DNA of 64,000 nt from Pelotomaculum schinkii (GCF_004369205.1 NZ_QFGA01000004.1:1-64000); one strand, 5' to 3'. Positions 20,136-28,489 are shown, counted from the first letter of the stretch. The notes: generated by a model from the letters alone, not told the origin. Translations and numbers: made by a program.

Positions 20136-20825
20136 GTGGGGACAATTGTCAATGCAGTTTCCATTATCCTGGGCTCCGTCCTGGGTCTTTTGTTTAAAAA
20201 AGGGATCCCGGAACGTTACGGGAGCACTATCATGCAGGGCCTAGGGTTGGCCGTACTCCTTGTTGGTGTCAGTATGTCGCTGCAGACCAAACAGGTACTG
20301 GTGGTTGTCCTGAGCCTGGTGCTGGGGGCCGTGACCGGCGAGTTTCTGAATATCGAAGGTGGTCTGGCCCGCTTGGGCAAATGGTTGGAAGCGAAGGTTG
20401 GCGGATCTACAGGCGACGTCGGCCGGGCCTTTGTCACCGCCAGCCTGATTTTTTGTGTGGGGGCCATGGCTATTATGGGCTCGATCGAAGACGGTCTAAA
20501 TCACAATCCCCGCATCCTCTTCATTAAGTCGGCTTTAGACGGCGTTTCATCGGTTGTTTTTGCCTCGACCATGGGGCTGGGGGTGGCCTTTTCAGCTATA
20601 CCTGTGCTCCTGTATCAGGGTTCCATTACCCTTCTGGCCTGGACTGTGAAGGACTACCTGGGACCGGCTGTGATTTCGGAGATGACTGCCACGGGAGGTC
20701 TTTTAATTCTGGGCATAGCTTTTAATATGCTAAACATAACCGAGATCAAAGTCGGCAACCTGCTGCCGGCGATATTTTACGCAATTCCCCTGGCCATACT
20801 AATACCCAGAATTATACCAGCGTGA
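20136..20825 (+). CDS. DUF554 family membrane protein
   Basis: 229 aa, a YdfK-type (DUF554) integral membrane protein of unknown transport role. It starts GTIVNAVSIILGSVLGLLFKKGIPERY, which is characteristic of the family. About seven hydrophobic segments cover the length. A Gly-rich region FVTASLIFCVGAMAIMGSIEDG is in the middle. GTG start; GAGGGG lies 17 bases upstream, which is rather far. It is the last gene in the parAB direction before 450 bp of repeat-rich DNA. Confidence 0.85.
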   Translation: MGTIVNAVSIILGSVLGLLFKKGIPERYGSTIMQGLGLAVLLVGVSMSLQTKQVLVVVLSLVLGAVTGEFLNIEGGLARLGKWLEAKVGGSTGDVGRAFVTASLIFCVGAMAIMGSIEDGLNHNPRILFIKSALDGVSSVVFASTMGLGVAFSAIPVLLYQGSITLLAWTVKDYLGPAVISEMTATGGLLILGIAFNMLNITEIKVGNLLPAIFYAIPLAILIPRIIPA

Positions 20826-20890
20826 TTGGACGTGAGACGTGGAACGTGAGGTTTAATACTTGAAGCAGTGTTGATACTAGCGCCGGTATA

Positions 20891-20961
20891 GACCCAAAGG
20901 GTATTATTTCTGACCCCAAAGGAATACAGCATATTCCCACGTCCCACGACCCACGTCCCAT
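20891..20961. repeat. Direct repeat A of an intergenic pair
   Basis: Shares a 31-bp perfect match (20913-20943, same as 21198-21228) plus flanking similarity (GACCC before, degenerate ACGTCCCAC units after). The 450-bp gap from 20826 to 21275 contains only these repeats and the nested hairpin at 20992-21047. Confidence 0.65.
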
Positions 20962-20991
20962 AGTTAGGTCGTAGGCTAATCCAGTATTCCT

Positions 20992-21047
20992 ATCGGGTCT
21001 TGAAAAACCCTTGGAAATTTCATATTTTCCAAGATATAATACCCGAT
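20992..21047. other. Nested intergenic hairpin
   Basis: Outer arms ATCGGGT / ACCCGAT (20992-20998 and 21041-21047) enclose inner arms CTTGGAAA / TTTCCAAG. It lies between the two direct repeats. No coding capacity; possibly the remains of a small mobile element. Confidence 0.4.
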
Positions 21048-21175
21048 TACATGTTGTTACGCCTTACGCCCTACGCCTTACGACGCAACAATTAATGTTC
21101 AACAGAATGATTTTAGAATGCAACGTGCAATCCATATGCTATCTAGACTTTCGTTTGCTTTTATATATTCATAAT

Positions 21176-21245
21176 AGACCCAGCGGGTATTTTCCCTACC
21201 CCAAAGGAATACAGCATATTCCCACGTCTCACGTCTCACGTCCCA
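21176..21245. repeat. Direct repeat B of an intergenic pair
   Basis: Second copy of the unit at 20891-20961, with a perfect 31-bp core (21198-21228) followed by ACGTCTCAC units. It sits just downstream of larC on the opposite strand. Confidence 0.65.
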
Positions 21246-21275
21246 AAAAGCAGGCGCGCAAATTCCTTAGTTATG

Positions 21276-22469
21276 CTATTCAGGCTTTTTACCGCATTTG
21301 TGTATATATTCGTGTGCTGCCCGCTGGGCGGCGGCGTATACTTTTTTAATGGGAACTGCATGCTGCAGGGCTAATTTTTTGCAGTCTTCAAATTCAGGAG
21401 CGTATTGTACCGGCGCGCCTCCTTCAGCGAGGCAGCCTGCTTTTACAGCAACCTCTCCGTATAGGGTACTTGTCATAAAGAAGTACCTGTGCAGGATTCT
21501 CCTCTCATCGTCCCGCACGCGGACGCCAAGCGTTGTTGTTTCATTAAATATAATACTAAGAACATCCTCAAGCCTTGACCGGTTGCACAAGGCTGTTAGC
21601 AGGTGGGCCGGACGGCTCTTTTTCATGTAAATGGGGATCAAAAAAGCATCCACGGCGCCGCCGGCAAGGAGACGATCGACCAGGAATGGGAAAAACTCGG
21701 GGTTCATATCGTCAATTGCTGTTTCAACTACCGTAATCGTTTCCGATTGGCCGAGCGGGGTTTCACCATCTCTTCCCGTACCGTACAGGATCCGCACCCG
21801 GGGGTTGTCCTGCCGGTCTTCACCTGAGGCGCCATAACCGGTTTCAGACAGCGTCATTTCCGGTAACAGTCCGAATTCATCCGCCCGGCAGGTCAGCAGC
21901 GCCACCCCCAGTGGAGTTATGGGGACGTCCGTCCCTCCGTATTGCTTGACTGCCGCTCCCCTGGCCAGTTCCATGAGGAGGGGCGCCAAGTTATGGGTGG
22001 AAAGTTGAGAGCCAACCGGCAAGGGAGACGCATTTATTCTCTCAATCCCTAACTGCTCTAAGGCCGTGAAAAAACCGGTGGCTATAATTATCATTCTCAG
22101 TATTTCCGCTTCCGGCATGACGACCTCCGCGACAGGTAAATTGAAAACTTTGGACTGAGCCAGAATAAATTTGTCGAATAAAGAATGTAACCTGTCTTCC
22201 AGTTCATCGCCAAAAAAAACTTTGGTGTTAATGCTTTTGAACATGGCGGCAACCGGTACGGGTTCTTGCCCGGCTTCCACCTTCAGGACAGTGGCCGTGG
22301 CAGTAGCGCCGTTTATGTTTCTCTTACGAAAGGTCAGTTGAAAAGGAATAGTTACAATGCTTTTAATTTTTTCCACCAGCAACTCCGGCTTTGCTCCCAG
22401 TTCAACCAGCGCTCCCAGGAGCGCGCTGCCGCTGAGTCCAGCCGAGCAATCTATATAAATGGCTTTCAA
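21276..22469 (-). CDS. Divergent LarC-like protein (DUF111)
   Basis: 397 aa, about LarC length. LarC inserts nickel into the pincer cofactor of lactate racemase-type enzymes, using CTP. The C-terminal half is well conserved (ETAIDDMNPE, then MKKSRPAHLLTALC, then ETTTLGVR). The N-terminal half is not: the usual GISGDM is GLSGSA, and the usual HFHEVGAxDSIxDI metal-site block is replaced by VVMPEAEILRMIIIATG, losing the His, Glu and Asp residues. TTG start with GGGAGGGAG upstream. No larB, larE or larA is nearby. Its substrate may therefore differ from that of LarC. Confidence 0.8.
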   Translation of the reverse strand: MKAIYIDCSAGLSGSALLGALVELGAKPELLVEKIKSIVTIPFQLTFRKRNINGATATATVLKVEAGQEPVPVAAMFKSINTKVFFGDELEDRLHSLFDKFILAQSKVFNLPVAEVVMPEAEILRMIIIATGFFTALEQLGIERINASPLPVGSQLSTHNLAPLLMELARGAAVKQYGGTDVPITPLGVALLTCRADEFGLLPEMTLSETGYGASGEDRQDNPRVRILYGTGRDGETPLGQSETITVVETAIDDMNPEFFPFLVDRLLAGGAVDAFLIPIYMKKSRPAHLLTALCNRSRLEDVLSIIFNETTTLGVRVRDDERRILHRYFFMTSTLYGEVAVKAGCLAEGGAPVQYAPEFEDCKKLALQHAVPIKKVYAAAQRAAHEYIHKCGKKPE

Positions 22470-22701
22470 TACAGCTCCCTCCCATACTAACTATTAACAA
22501 TTTTAACGCTTCGATATTAATTTATTAAGAAGTTTTTTTTGGCTGTAAAACTGTTAGCGAGTATATTATGATGTAACCTGTTAACGATAGTGTATAATGA
22601 TTTATCAATTGTGGCACTAGTTTAGTCAAAAATCCTGACCGGTGGGCCTTTAAGCAGGAACAGCAGTGCTTTTTTTTATACACAGAGCGCTTCAAAAAAA
22701 A

Positions 22702-22850
22702 GCAGGTGCGAAATCATTCGCACAAAAGTTAATTTAGATCCCATGTTCGGCGCTGGCGCGCCGTGTGCGATTAAAATGGCGCCTACATCGGCTGGTATTT
22801 TCATGATACGTGGCGCCGCGGCGGCATGGACAACTACAATGAAAACATGC
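22702..22850. repeat. Dispersed intergenic palindromic repeat, copy 3
   Basis: Starts GCAGGTGCGAAATCATTCGCAC, continues TTCGGCGCTGGCGCGCCGTG and ends with GATACGTGGCGCCGCG. Nearly the same order of blocks occurs at 28707-28860. It occupies the middle of the 478-bp gap between the larC-like gene and the phosphoribosyltransferase gene; no gene is seen in that gap. Confidence 0.65.
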
Positions 22851-22947
22851 AGAGCGCTTCCACTGTCGTGTATAACAAGTGGATGTGTTTGGGAATTATT
22901 GAGAACATAAGGCTGGTTGTAACAGCAGGTTTAAAAGGTGGTGCGAC

Positions 22948-23586
22948 ATGATTTTTCGTAACAGGGCCGAAGCTGGAAGGCAACTGGCGGAAAAACTTGC
23001 TGGTTTTATTGAAAGGGACGCGCTAGTGCTGGCTGTACCCCGGGGCGGGGTGGTTATAGCCGCTGAAATTGTCAGGATGCTGAATCTCAATATTGACCTG
23101 ATTATACCCCGCAAAATAGGGGCGCCCCATAATCCCGAGGTTGCCATAGGCGCTGTCACTCAGGACGGAACCACTCTCTTTGAGCCACGCCTGATTGAAT
23201 TGCTGGGAATAAGCCGGGGGGAACTGGAAGACAGGGTCGCCTATGAACTGGAAGAGATCCGGCGTCGTATGACGCTTTACGGCGCCGGACGAAACATAGG
23301 GAAAAGCGGGGGTCGCCAGTTGATAGTGGTTGACGACGGTGTCGCAACCGGCTACACCATGCAGGCCGCCCTGCGTTCCGCCAGAAGTTATGGGCCAAAA
23401 GAACTGGTTTTGGCCATTCCGGTAGCTCCTCGGGATACGTTGGAACTGTTGGAAAAAGAGGTCGACCGGACGGTCTGCCTGATGGTTCCCGAGGATTTCT
23501 ACGCTGTTGGGCAGTTCTATGAGAATTTTGAACAAACTAAAGATGAGGAGGTCATGGAAATAATGCGAAGATTTTCAGATCTTTAA
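22948..23586 (+). CDS. Phosphoribosyltransferase family protein
   Basis: 212 aa, type I PRTase fold of the ComF/Rv0571c-like group. The PRPP-binding loop is LIVVDDGVATGYTM near residue 128. An N-terminal LAVPRGGVVIAAEI and IPRKIGAPHNPEVAIGAV are typical of the stand-alone phosphoribosyltransferases annotated in many genomes without a known substrate. ATG start with AGGTGGTG upstream. The base transferred is unknown. Confidence 0.85.
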   Translation: MIFRNRAEAGRQLAEKLAGFIERDALVLAVPRGGVVIAAEIVRMLNLNIDLIIPRKIGAPHNPEVAIGAVTQDGTTLFEPRLIELLGISRGELEDRVAYELEEIRRRMTLYGAGRNIGKSGGRQLIVVDDGVATGYTMQAALRSARSYGPKELVLAIPVAPRDTLELLEKEVDRTVCLMVPEDFYAVGQFYENFEQTKDEEVMEIMRRFSDL

Positions 23587-23654
23587 ATCCGGCTGAAGAA
23601 TAAAAAACACCTCTTTAGCAGAACACTAACTGTTGTACAGGGAGGTGATTCAAG

Positions 23655-23888
23655 CTGAAAAGGATAATTGCTGTAGAAGACGGGCTGTCCAATATTAAAA
23701 ATGCATTGGAGCGAGTGGGTTACAAGGTGGTCAGTCCTGACACCGGCGGCAAAATTGACGCCACCATCGTGACAGGTATGGACGATAACATGATGGGGAT
23801 GCAGGATATTAAAGAAAGGTCCATAGTGTTGGAAGCGGCAGGAAAAACTGAGGACCAGATTATAGACGAGCTAAGAAATAGGCTTTAG
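23655..23888 (+). CDS. UPF0180 (YkuS) family protein, CTG start
   Basis: 77 aa, a small protein of unknown function found in spore-formers. The family N-terminus (M)KRIIAVEDGLSNIKNALERVGYKVV is encoded upstream of the first TTG at 23706. In that frame no ATG, GTG or TTG lies between a TGA at 23646 and residue 17. A strong GGAGGTGAT stands five bases before CTG 23655, so CTG is the most likely start. It ends 83 bases before a bidirectional terminator shared with yyaC. Confidence 0.85.
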   Translation: MKRIIAVEDGLSNIKNALERVGYKVVSPDTGGKIDATIVTGMDDNMMGMQDIKERSIVLEAAGKTEDQIIDELRNRL

Positions 23889-23970
23889 CAAAGGGCGTGG
23901 CGCTTTAATGTTTCTGCTTCTTGGCTTGATTTGTACAGCGCGGACTCTCTTTTAGAAATGAAGAGAATAT

Positions 23971-24004
23971 CAAACACCCGGGGGGTATGCTTCCCGGGTG
24001 TTTG
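23971..24004. terminator. Bidirectional terminator between convergent genes
   Basis: Perfect 12-bp stem CAAACACCCGGG / CCCGGGTGTTTG with a 10-base loop between UPF0180 (rightward) and yyaC (leftward). T tails are short on both sides. Confidence 0.7.
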
Positions 24005-24081
24005 ATTGCCGAAAACCTTTTGTCATGCAATTAGAGCATTCCCCACATACGAATAAATCTCTAAATAACATACGCGCAGGT

Positions 24082-24684
24082 TTATACTCCCCCTGCGTAT
24101 TCCTGCTCAAACTCGCGGATAGCCTTGATGAGTCCGCCCACAATGGTGTCAGCCAGTCGCATCACCAGGTTGAGCCGGGTGTTCTGCAGGATCATGTATT
24201 CCATATAGCCGCCAACATTGACAATGCCGGTAATATGGATTTGTCCCACCGGGGGGAGGTTTTTGTTTACACCTGCTCCAGGCAGTAGAGAGCCGTCGCC
24301 AAGGTGAATGCAGCCAACGCTTTCGAGCCGTCCGAGGCAGGCGTCAACTGCGATAATAAAAGGATTTTGATAGAGGTTGTTGATGTGTTCCAGGGTCTCT
24401 TTGAGGTTGCTGGCGTGTACCGGTTGGTCCAGGGTGCCGTAAACAGCAAAGAAATCTTGCTGCATTAAATCAATTTTTGAGCCAACCAGTGGTCCCAGAC
24501 AGTCCCCGGTAGACCGGTCGGTGCCGATACACAGCAACATCTTGGCAGTATCTCCGGTTACCCTGTATCTCTGCATGCGCTTAACCAGGTCACTTGCAAT
24601 TTTGCTGACGGCCACCGGATCTTCTATAGTTATTTTAGTCTTATCAGATAAAACCACAGTACCAGGATTGCCAGTAGTGGTCAT
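24082..24684 (-). CDS. yyaC: Spore protease YyaC
   Basis: 200 aa, DUF1256 family, distantly related to the germination protease GPR and made during sporulation. Recognisable parts are LLCIGTDRSTGDCLGPLVGSKI (about residue 50-71) and IIAVDACLGRLESVG. The ATG at 24684 has GGGGGGAAGG just upstream; the frame extends five codons further. In B. subtilis yyaC also lies close to parAB. It is on the opposite strand to its neighbours. Confidence 0.88.
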   Translation of the reverse strand: MTTTGNPGTVVLSDKTKITIEDPVAVSKIASDLVKRMQRYRVTGDTAKMLLCIGTDRSTGDCLGPLVGSKIDLMQQDFFAVYGTLDQPVHASNLKETLEHINNLYQNPFIIAVDACLGRLESVGCIHLGDGSLLPGAGVNKNLPPVGQIHITGIVNVGGYMEYMILQNTRLNLVMRLADTIVGGLIKAIREFEQEYAGGV

Positions 24685-24871
24685 GCGCCTTCCCCCCAAC
24701 GCGACACAAGCAATTTTTCTCCAATAATATATTTATTGCCAAAGTGGAGGAGGGATATTCTTCAATCTGTTAAATAATTTTTATGGTCAGCTCCTGTCCT
24801 TCCCGGCATAGTATTGCATCAGGCGGCTTTCGTTGCTATCCGGGAGCGGCCCAAAGGGGGCTCTAATCAGC

Positions 24872-25981
24872 TTGAAGGGACAGGTGTGGCTGCTGGCCAA
24901 GGTTGTCACCGCTTACATCGGGGCTGTAATCGGGGCGGGATTTGCCTCCGGGCAGGAAATAATGCAGTTTTTTATCCTGCACGGAGCAAGCGGGCTGAAA
25001 GGTGTAGCTCTGGCAACCGCACTGTTTGCGTATCTGGGCGGCTATGTTATGTTTCTCTGTACCTCGTTGAAATCAACCGGCTATAAGGAAATTCTCACTC
25101 TGCTGCTGGGTTCGCGGGTTGGAAAGGTTATAGATATATTAAATCTATGCATGCTTCTCGCTGGACTTAGTGTGATGCTATCCGGCAGCGCGGCTGTTTT
25201 CGGCGAGCAGTTTGGCCTGCCTGCCAGAGCCGGGGTCCTGGTGGTGGCCACCCTGACCGCAATGGTTATCCTGGGGGGGCTGGATGGAGTGTTGACGGCG
25301 AATGTGTTCATGGTTCCCTTAAAATTTTTGGCGGTTTCTCTTATATCGCTGGCTGCTCTGCGCCTGGGTGGAGGGCCGGTAAACCTGGAGCCGGTTGTAC
25401 CGGCGGCGGCCGGGGTGGCCGGGCACTGGGCTGTGGCGGGCTTGCTCTATGTATCCTATAACATGGTGGTGCCGGTGGCAGTCCTTTCCTCACTGGGCAG
25501 GATGGTTCCTCGCAAAATTGGAGTGGCCGGGGGGGTATTGGGTGGCCTGCTGCTGGGAGCCGCGGTCTGCCTGGTTACCTTGGCCGGACTGCGGCACTTT
25601 CCGGAGGCGTCCACTTACCAAATTCCGCTGCTTTACCTGGCCGGGCGCCTGGGTTATGGCTTTCAACAGGCTCTGGGCCTTCTGATCTGGTTGGCTATCC
25701 TCACCACTGCTATCGCCCAGGCCCACGGCTTTGCCAGCAGGTTGGCCGGAGGAGCGTTGAAGCCTTACCGCATCTTTGGTGTTGGGGCCTGCCTGCTGGC
25801 CTTGCCTCTATCCGGGTTCAGCTTCGCTGCGCTGGTCAGGTTACTCTACCCTCTCTTTGGTTGTGTCGGGCTGGCGTTGCTGTTAGCCTTGCTGGCGGCG
25901 CCGTTTTCTAAATTTTTCCGGAGACCGGAAAAAATGCTTCACATTATTAAAAGATTCAATATAATTAATAGGAAAATATGA
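24872..25981 (+). CDS. YkvI-type membrane protein (APC-superfamily fold)
   Basis: About 369 aa, polytopic with 10-11 hydrophobic segments. The N-terminal KVVTAYIGAVIGAGFASGQEIMQFF is characteristic of the YkvI family, uncharacterised proteins with a LeuT-like transporter fold. The start is uncertain: TTG at 24872 gives a natural N-terminus (LKGQVWLLAKVV), while the frame opens at TTG 24833. No partner gene is seen. It is 19 bases upstream of the CvpA-family gene, so both may be one operon. Confidence 0.75.
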   Translation: MKGQVWLLAKVVTAYIGAVIGAGFASGQEIMQFFILHGASGLKGVALATALFAYLGGYVMFLCTSLKSTGYKEILTLLLGSRVGKVIDILNLCMLLAGLSVMLSGSAAVFGEQFGLPARAGVLVVATLTAMVILGGLDGVLTANVFMVPLKFLAVSLISLAALRLGGGPVNLEPVVPAAAGVAGHWAVAGLLYVSYNMVVPVAVLSSLGRMVPRKIGVAGGVLGGLLLGAAVCLVTLAGLRHFPEASTYQIPLLYLAGRLGYGFQQALGLLIWLAILTTAIAQAHGFASRLAGGALKPYRIFGVGACLLALPLSGFSFAALVRLLYPLFGCVGLALLLALLAAPFSKFFRRPEKMLHIIKRFNIINRKI

Positions 25982-26000
25982 TTAGACAGGGAGACTTGAG

Positions 26001-26720
26001 ATGAACTGGCTGGATTGGTTAATCGTTGTGATTGTATCCTTTTCAGCTTTCCAGGGTTTGCGCCGCGGTCTATTGGCAAGTTTGGCAGGACTGGCCGGCA
26101 CCCTGGTTGGCCTGTTTGTCGCCTACACCTATCACCGTCCCCTTGCGGATTACCTTATCATAAACTGGAATGTGGAAGAAAAGATTAAGCCTCTGATCAT
26201 GCAGTTGTTTAAAATTTGGATGCCTTCCCAGAGCCCTGTTCCCGGCGCCGCTCAGCCGGGCAAGCTTATATCCGCAGGGAGCGCGGCTTCTGGTCAACTG
26301 TCTGATATCGGTGATTACCTGGCCGGAAGCTTTGCCTCCGTGGCGCTGGACGCCCTATGCTTTTTAGCTCTTCTGCTGGCCACCACCTGGGCTATTAACC
26401 TGGCTGGGATAGTTTTGACCAAGGTGGCTCAATTCAGTCTGCTGGGAGCGCCGAACCATCTCGGTGGTCTTTTGTTCGGAACCGTCCGGGGGTTGGCCGT
26501 TGTAGTCATCTTGTTGGCTCTGCTTACACCCTTTCAGAGCGCCACTTCTTTTCCTGACAGCCAGCACGGGACGCCCGGCGCTACCCAGCGCCGCAGCGGC
26601 GCCTTTGAGGACTCCATGCTGCTGCCATATTTTGAACCTCTGTTTAGTGCAATCGGACGATCGCTGCCCACCGGCGCCACCGTGCTCCGTAAAGAACCGG
26701 GGGAACTCAAAGAAAACTAA
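26001..26720 (+). CDS. CvpA family membrane protein
   Basis: 239 aa. N-terminal MNWLDWLIVVIVSFSAFQGLRRGLLASLAGLAGTLVGL is the CvpA pattern; four membrane segments are expected (about 5-25, 28-48, 105-130, 155-180). CvpA proteins are linked to envelope homeostasis or, historically, colicin V export; the biochemical role is unclear. The segment 70-100 is a Pro/Ala/Ser-rich loop. ATG start with GGGAG eight bases upstream. Possibly co-transcribed with the YkvI-like gene. Confidence 0.85.
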   Translation: MNWLDWLIVVIVSFSAFQGLRRGLLASLAGLAGTLVGLFVAYTYHRPLADYLIINWNVEEKIKPLIMQLFKIWMPSQSPVPGAAQPGKLISAGSAASGQLSDIGDYLAGSFASVALDALCFLALLLATTWAINLAGIVLTKVAQFSLLGAPNHLGGLLFGTVRGLAVVVILLALLTPFQSATSFPDSQHGTPGATQRRSGAFEDSMLLPYFEPLFSAIGRSLPTGATVLRKEPGELKEN

Positions 26721-26795
26721 TATATTCCATCACGTTTAAGGGGTATAATAGAAGTACATGCCGCCAATGTCCATAACAAAAACATCAAACATCTA

Positions 26796-26825
26796 TTGAT
26801 GCGAACACAAGTTCTGCGATAAAAT
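26796..26825 (+). promoter_or_regulatory. SOS (LexA/DinR)-type promoter
   Basis: -35 TTGATG (26796-26801) and -10 TAAAAT (26820-26825), spacer 18. The palindrome CGAACACAAGTTCTG (26802-26816) lies between them. GAAC-N4-GTTC is the Gram-positive LexA box and its place inside the promoter would allow repression. No other SOS gene is present nearby. Confidence 0.6.
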
Positions 26826-26871
26826 GGTAACGGTTAGCAGGTAAACTATATATAGCTGAGTGAGAATATAA

Positions 26872-26973
26872 GTGAAAGGGAAAAGGGTTTCTCAGCAGTT
26901 ACATCCAATGAATGTAAGCGGCGAAGATATTAGCTTACGAAGTGGAATCCTTTTGCAACTGCCTCCTGTTTAG
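26872..26973 (+). CDS. Hypothetical 33-aa peptide in an SOS-type unit
   Basis: The GTG start has GAGTGAG seven bases upstream. It encodes 33 residues beginning MKGKRVSQQLHPMN and ending LLQLPPV; no family recognised. The unit is complete in itself: LexA-type promoter 45 bases upstream, Shine-Dalgarno, ORF, then a strong palindrome. The same DNA can form several hairpins, two of which exclude each other: TTACAT/ATGTAA (26899-26917) and GTAAGC/GCTTAC (26914-26938). A structured regulatory RNA is an equally good reading. Confidence 0.35.
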   Translation: MKGKRVSQQLHPMNVSGEDISLRSGILLQLPPV

Positions 26974-26985
26974 TCGGCAGGAGCG

Positions 26986-27015
26986 AAATCCAAACAAAGG
27001 CCTTTGTTTGGATTT
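26986..27015 (+). terminator. 15-bp perfect palindrome ending the SOS-type unit
   Basis: AAATCCAAACAAAGG directly joined to CCTTTGTTTGGATTT, followed by TAG. A second hairpin CTCCTG/CAGGAG precedes it (26963-26983). Probably the terminator of the small unit and of the CvpA operon, before the aminopeptidase gene. Confidence 0.65.
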
Positions 27016-27034
27016 TAGAAACCAGGCCTAAACA

Positions 27035-28450
27035 ATGCATGTCGATAAGGAGTACCCTGCTCAAACACTTGCTTACAGCAGGCGCAATGTCTGGGACAGG
27101 ATGTCTAATCAGGAAAAAGCTACGACCATGGGCTTTTGTGAATACTATAAGAGATACTTAAACGATTGTAAAACAGAAAGAGAAGCGGTTGATGTAACTG
27201 TTGCTCAACTGCGGGGCGCCGGCTTTCTACCCCTGGGTGGGAGTGTCCGGTTAAAGGCAGGGGACAAAATATTTGCAGTCAACCGCCAAAAGGCTCTCAT
27301 CGCTGCAGTCATTGGCAGCAAACCACTGGAGTACGGGCTGAACCTGGTGGGGGCGCATGTAGACAGCCCGCGACTGGATCTCAAGCCGCAACCTCTGTTT
27401 GAAGAAGAAGGTTTGGCCCTCTTGAAAACCCATTATTATGGTGGAATTAAAAAGTACCAGTGGCTGTCGCTCCCCCTGGCCCTGCACGGGGTGGTCGTCA
27501 AGGGGGACGGCAACGCCGTTCCTGTGGTAATAGGAGAGGCGCCGGGAGACCCGGTTTTTACTATTACAGATCTGTTGCCTCACCTGGCCAAGGACCAGAT
27601 GGAGAAAAAAATGATTGACGCCGTACCCGGTGAAAGCTTGAATGTCCTGGCCGCAGGCATGCCGCTGGGCGGGGTTGATCTGAAGGAACGTTTTAAATTA
27701 TATGTCCTCGAATACCTCCATCGCATATACGGGATTAACGAAGAGGATCTGATCAGCGCTGAACTCGAACTCGTCCCGGCCTGGTCTGCCAGGGACACCG
27801 GTTTGGACCGGAGTTTCGTCGCCGCTTACGGTCAAGACGACCGTGTTTGCGCTTACACTGCTCTGAGGGCTATAATTGATACGCCCAACCCTATACGGAC
27901 ATCCATGCTGCTGCTGGCCGATAAGGAAGAAATAGGCTCTCTCGGCAACACCGGGATGAATTCGGCTTTTTTCGAGCATACGGTTGCGGAAATCGTCTCA
28001 CGCTGCACGCCATCTTACAGCGATCTCCTTGTACGGCGGGTACTTGCTAACTCCTTTGCCCTTTCAGCCGATGTAAATGTAGGTTTGGATCCCAATTTCG
28101 GGGATGTAGTTGAGAAAATGAACACTGCCCGCCTGGGCTGTGGTGTGGTCTTAACCAAATATACAGGAAGCCGCGGCAAATCTTCTTCCTCCGACGCTCA
28201 TGCTGAAGTGGTGGCCACGATCAGGAGGTTGTTTAACAGCGCCGCAGTAACCTGGCAGACTGGAGAACTTGGTAAGGTAGACCAGGGCGGGGGCGGGACT
28301 ATCGCCCACTTCCTGGCAGAGCACGGCATGGATGTCCTTGATTGCGGGGTGCCCCTGCTGGGTATGCATTCTCCCCTTGAGGTGGCCAGCAAGGCGGATA
28401 TCTACATGGCCTACCAGGGCTACCGGGCTTTTCTGGCTGGCTTACAATGA
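27035..28450 (+). CDS. M18 family aminopeptidase
   Basis: 471 aa, a di-zinc exopeptidase that removes N-terminal residues from peptides, expected in the cytoplasm as a dodecamer. Metal-site motifs are visible: GAHVDSPRLDLKP (His near residue 108), DKEEIGSLGNTG (Glu pair near 289), SSDAHAE (Asp) and the final HSPLEV. The length fits the M18 family. ATG 27035 has only a weak ribosome site (CCAGG); an in-frame ATG at 27101 is an alternative. Confidence 0.9.
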   Translation: MHVDKEYPAQTLAYSRRNVWDRMSNQEKATTMGFCEYYKRYLNDCKTEREAVDVTVAQLRGAGFLPLGGSVRLKAGDKIFAVNRQKALIAAVIGSKPLEYGLNLVGAHVDSPRLDLKPQPLFEEEGLALLKTHYYGGIKKYQWLSLPLALHGVVVKGDGNAVPVVIGEAPGDPVFTITDLLPHLAKDQMEKKMIDAVPGESLNVLAAGMPLGGVDLKERFKLYVLEYLHRIYGINEEDLISAELELVPAWSARDTGLDRSFVAAYGQDDRVCAYTALRAIIDTPNPIRTSMLLLADKEEIGSLGNTGMNSAFFEHTVAEIVSRCTPSYSDLLVRRVLANSFALSADVNVGLDPNFGDVVEKMNTARLGCGVVLTKYTGSRGKSSSSDAHAEVVATIRRLFNSAAVTWQTGELGKVDQGGGGTIAHFLAEHGMDVLDCGVPLLGMHSPLEVASKADIYMAYQGYRAFLAGLQ

Positions 28451-28489
28451 CAAGCTTCAAGACCATCCGCCTGTGAGGAGGTCGACGAT

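Noticed and set aside
20830-21246. CRISPR array
   Set aside because: The ACGTCTCAC units are short, variable and contiguous without unique spacers; the 31-bp repeat occurs only twice, 285 bp apart, and no cas genes are near.
21011-21349. 112-codon ORF across the repeats downstream of the larC-like gene
   Set aside because: Made of repeat sequence and the antisense of the larC-like gene; no ribosome site.
26721-27034. Cobalamin, T-box, 6S, SRP or tmRNA identity for the structured region
   Set aside because: None of the conserved cores (for example the T-box GGTGG sequence, the SRP GGAAGG tip or a tRNA-like CCA end) is present; it is reported instead as an unassigned SOS-type unit.
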